From positions 1 through 64,000 of the forward strand of contig NZ_CVRU01000150.1 of NCBI RefSeq assembly GCF_001261715.1: a stretch of DNA of 64,000 nt. The letters run 5' to 3'. Origin of the DNA: Dysgonomonas sp. HGC4. GTDB taxonomy: Bacteria; Bacteroidota; Bacteroidia; Bacteroidales; Dysgonomonadaceae. This document shows, one piece after another, positions 61,725-64,000 of the stretch. Both the position numbers and the translations under genes were made by a program. The notes below the pieces were generated by a model that worked only from the letters and a program-made list of their open reading frames with translations, ran no database searches and was not told the DNA's origin. Every line of letters begins with the position of its first letter. Position 1 is the stretch's first letter.

Positions 61725-61789
61725 CAAATGTAGTGCCTCTTCTCATTTATACAGATAGTGTATTTGAGACAAAGACTACAGGTTTTGTC
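61725..61789 (-). promoter_or_regulatory. rhaB promoter and possible operator
   Basis: Gene orientation: TACATTTG at 61732-61725 (full match to TAnnTTTG), a 19-bp gap, TCTG at 61755-61752 (one base off the -33 TTTG). Upstream, GACAAA (61768-61773) and TTTGTC (61784-61789) form an inverted repeat with a 10-bp spacer, possibly bound by the AraC-type regulator. Binding is inference. Confidence 0.5.
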
Positions 61790-63470
61790 ACTTTTTATAT
61801 ATCAATTTCACCCCTCCCGTTTTAGTATCTGAGCCTATTTTCAGTTGGTTATCGTTGTAAGGTGAAGAAATTACTATATTTATTGATCTTGATCCTGAAA
61901 TATCAAATACCGTAAGCAATTTAGAATCTGTAGTAAAGCCTTCAACTTTTACATTACTGACATTTCTTAAAGTCAGAGCAGCACCTTCTTGTGGATAAAT
62001 ATTTACATTTTTCAATGTTATATTTTTCGATTCCATGATTTCCGCTCCTAATTGTGAATGAATAACCACATTCTCCACATTAATATTATCAATATTATGT
62101 TCAGGCAATCCATAGAAATACATGGCTTTGCGTGCATTACTACATGTTACATCTTTTATAAATATATTTCGGAAAGTTGGTGTAGTAATACTTACAGGAG
62201 GTATCACTTCGGTTACAGGCTCAGCATCGTTATCTTCTAATGTTTCTACGACCGATTTGCCTCCATAATAAAGGTTGAAGTGGATAGGCTCGGTTGAAAT
62301 ATCGATCATACTTATATTGGTAATGTATATGTTTTCGACAACTCCGCCACGTCCTCTGCTGCTTTTGAATCTCAAACCCACATCTGTTCCTAAAAACTGA
62401 CAGTTGGAAACGGATATATTCCGCACTCCACCTGACATTTCACTGCCGACTACAAAACCGCCATGCCCTTTAAATACGGTACAATTATCTACAATTACGT
62501 TTTCGCAAGGAATATTTCGTCTCAAACCATCTTCATCTTTACCCGATTTTATACAAATACCATCATCACCCACATCGAAAGTACTGTTGACAATGATCGC
62601 ATTTTTGGACGATTCCAAATCCAAACCATCCCCATTTTGAGCATAAGACGGGTTTCTCACCTGAATCCCATCGAGAATAACATTTTCGCACATAAAAGGA
62701 TGAATATTCCATGCAGGCGAATTTTGGAAAATTACTCCTTGCAGATATACATTTTTACATTGCTGAAAACTAATCATCACAGGGCGAAGAAAGTCCCGTA
62801 CCGAAGCCCATTCGGCTTCGGTCTTTAAATTTCGGGGTACATTCATATTACTGATAGTATCGCCATGCAAGTATTGAGCCGAAGGCATCCAATAGTCATC
62901 ACGCTTAAATACTCCTCCTTTAGAAGTGGTACTTTTCCAGAAACTATCCGATACTTTTTGCTTTTTCAGAGGTCTCCAATAATGACCATTACCGTCAATC
63001 GCTCCGCTTCCTGTTATGGCAACGTTTACCAAATTTCTGCCCGAAACCGGCGATTGACACCTGCGTGTATCGAACCCTTCAAAAACCGTTTCAACCAAAG
63101 GGTATAGATTTTTATCGGGCGAAAAAAGAATAATCGACTTATCTTCCAAATGCAGATTAATATTGCTTTTGAAAACAATAGGTCCTGTCAGCCATACACC
63201 CGAAGGCACAGTTAATTGCCCACCGCCCTTAGCCGCCAAAGCACTTATCGCCTTTGCAAAAGCTTCTGTATTTAAAGCTATTCCATCGCCTATTCCGCCA
63301 AAATCTGTAATGGATACTTTGTTGGCAGGAAAAGTCGGACGAGCCAATTTAGGCATCTCAAAAGGTAGATTTTCATATAGATATTCATATCCTCCCTCTT
63401 CTTTCGCAAAGAGATTAGAAACAGATACAACGAATAAGGTTATTATAATTACATGTTTTTTCATAGTCAT
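61788..63470 (-). CDS. GH28 family polygalacturonase-like hydrolase
   Basis: 560 residues with a signal peptide (about 3-22). Right-handed beta-helix that starts at VSITDFGGIGDG. All GH28 catalytic motifs are intact: NGDGLD (N279, D281), GDDGICI (D302, D303), GHGG (H336) and RFK (R367, K369). GH28 inverting enzymes cut polygalacturonan, rhamnogalacturonan or xylogalacturonan; which one cannot be told here. The ATG at 63470 overlaps the stop of the upstream rhamnosidase-like gene (ATGA); a Met two codons later is an alternative. It contrasts with the beta-helix part of the fusion at 4450-7410, where these residues are lost. Confidence 0.93.
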   Translation of the reverse strand: MTMKKHVIIITLFVVSVSNLFAKEEGGYEYLYENLPFEMPKLARPTFPANKVSITDFGGIGDGIALNTEAFAKAISALAAKGGGQLTVPSGVWLTGPIVFKSNINLHLEDKSIILFSPDKNLYPLVETVFEGFDTRRCQSPVSGRNLVNVAITGSGAIDGNGHYWRPLKKQKVSDSFWKSTTSKGGVFKRDDYWMPSAQYLHGDTISNMNVPRNLKTEAEWASVRDFLRPVMISFQQCKNVYLQGVIFQNSPAWNIHPFMCENVILDGIQVRNPSYAQNGDGLDLESSKNAIIVNSTFDVGDDGICIKSGKDEDGLRRNIPCENVIVDNCTVFKGHGGFVVGSEMSGGVRNISVSNCQFLGTDVGLRFKSSRGRGGVVENIYITNISMIDISTEPIHFNLYYGGKSVVETLEDNDAEPVTEVIPPVSITTPTFRNIFIKDVTCSNARKAMYFYGLPEHNIDNINVENVVIHSQLGAEIMESKNITLKNVNIYPQEGAALTLRNVSNVKVEGFTTDSKLLTVFDISGSRSINIVISSPYNDNQLKIGSDTKTGGVKLIYKK

Positions 63471-64000
63471 TTCAAGCTTTCAATAGTCAAAGGAGTTAAG
63501 GTTACAGGACCTAGTAAACCCGAAGGGATTGTTTCCCATTCTGAATAATCTCCTTTTTGATAATCGATTTTTACAAAATTTATTTCCTTGAATATTCGCC
63601 AATCAACTTTTTGTCGGTCATATTCAGAAATACGATTTGCCGGTAGATTAGTTACTTCAATTTCAATTCGGTTATTACCTTCTTTCAGGTATTTACCAAC
63701 CTTGGTTTTAAAAGGAACAGCCCAAAGGGTTGCCACATCTTGACCATTTATTCTTACCCGAGCACTCTCGCGGACATCGCCAAGATCTAACTCCCATTCA
63801 TCACTCTGTATCAATGGTAAGTTAAATTCAGTAGAATATAAGGCTGTTCCCATATTTGTTTTAAGATCAGGATGATCTAGTTCGGTCCATGATCCGAGTT
63901 TGTTTAATTTAAATTGATTGGTGATCGCAGGACTACTTTCTAAAAACGTCATTGTCCAATCTCTATTCTGCATTATAGATAGATTTTGAGGAGTGTAATA
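63467..64000 (-). CDS. GH106-like alpha-L-rhamnosidase, C-terminal part (runs off right edge)
   Basis: 178 codons are visible and the frame stays open to base 64000, so the Met at 63973 is internal. The region is a C-terminal galactose-binding-like sandwich: LDLGDVRESARVRINGQDV, TLWAVPFKTKVG, NRIEIEVTNLPANRI and the end PSGLLGPVTLTPL. This tail is typical of GH106 rhamnosidases and some related GH2-like enzymes. The catalytic domain is outside the window, so the family is a probable call only. It is translationally coupled to GH28 and lies upstream of the rhamnose operon, which fits rhamnose release. Confidence 0.6.
   Translation of the reverse strand, partial: YYTPQNLSIMQNRDWTMTFLESSPAITNQFKLNKLGSWTELDHPDLKTNMGTALYSTEFNLPLIQSDEWELDLGDVRESARVRINGQDVATLWAVPFKTKVGKYLKEGNNRIEIEVTNLPANRISEYDRQKVDWRIFKEINFVKIDYQKGDYSEWETIPSGLLGPVTLTPLTIESLK

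Noticed and set aside
62463-62828. Plus-strand open frame of 121 codons.
   Set aside because: Antisense to the intact GH28 gene, with no recognisable domain or signal peptide.

Overview
The window is AT-rich and reads as a member of the Bacteroidota, most likely order Bacteroidales and perhaps Dysgonomonas-like (genus is a guess). The evidence is SusC/SusD pairs, a hybrid two-component system (HTCS) regulator, many secreted glycoside hydrolases with Bacteroidetes signal peptides or lipoboxes, promoters of the TAnnTTTG type, and few Shine-Dalgarno sequences. No tRNA, rRNA, CRISPR array, transposase or phage gene was seen.

Bases 1-35600 form one large polysaccharide utilisation locus, all on the minus strand. 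In direction of transcription it holds: a GH2 beta-galactosidase with a ricin-type lectin domain; a GH29; a SusC-SusD-fasciclin-binding lipoprotein operon that continues into a barrel-less TonB plug protein, a beta-helix protein and a second GH29; the HTCS; a small TonB-dependent receptor; a second beta-helix protein; then GH105, GH31, a three-part protein (lyase-like + beta-helix + GH105), GH95, a secreted DUF362 protein and the start of a GH36-like enzyme. The enzyme set points to a fucose-, galactose-, rhamnose- and uronate-containing glycan of the rhamnogalacturonan or gum type.

Bases 54600-64000 hold the matching downstream pathway: the end of a GH106-like rhamnosidase, a GH28, rhaB, rhaA, rhaT and rhaD ending in a terminator, then another GH105 and an AraC-type regulator. 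Rhamnose released outside the cell can thus be imported and split to dihydroxyacetone phosphate and lactaldehyde.

Bases 35800-54400 are a different neighbourhood: a di-iron acyl-ACP desaturase, a PlsC acyltransferase, a plus-strand TonB receptor with a DUF4374 lipoprotein (like the XusA/XusB xenosiderophore pair), a flavodoxin, and a block for lipoate-dependent enzymes (fused E1, E2, E3 and a lipoate ligase, then gcvPB, gcvPA, gcvH, gcvT and a second lipoate ligase).

The most interesting finding is regulatory. Four separate promoters in the first locus share one layout: two copies of a half-site like TTTGTAAAATC whose starts are exactly 21 bp apart, then exactly 20 bp, then a -7 element. This is a strong candidate operator for the HTCS at 14731-18822. 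A second repeated signal is a short leader hairpin, AGGTCTGNGACCT in gene orientation, placed 16-17 nt before several start codons (HTCS, susD, rhaA, rhaD), with looser copies before other genes.
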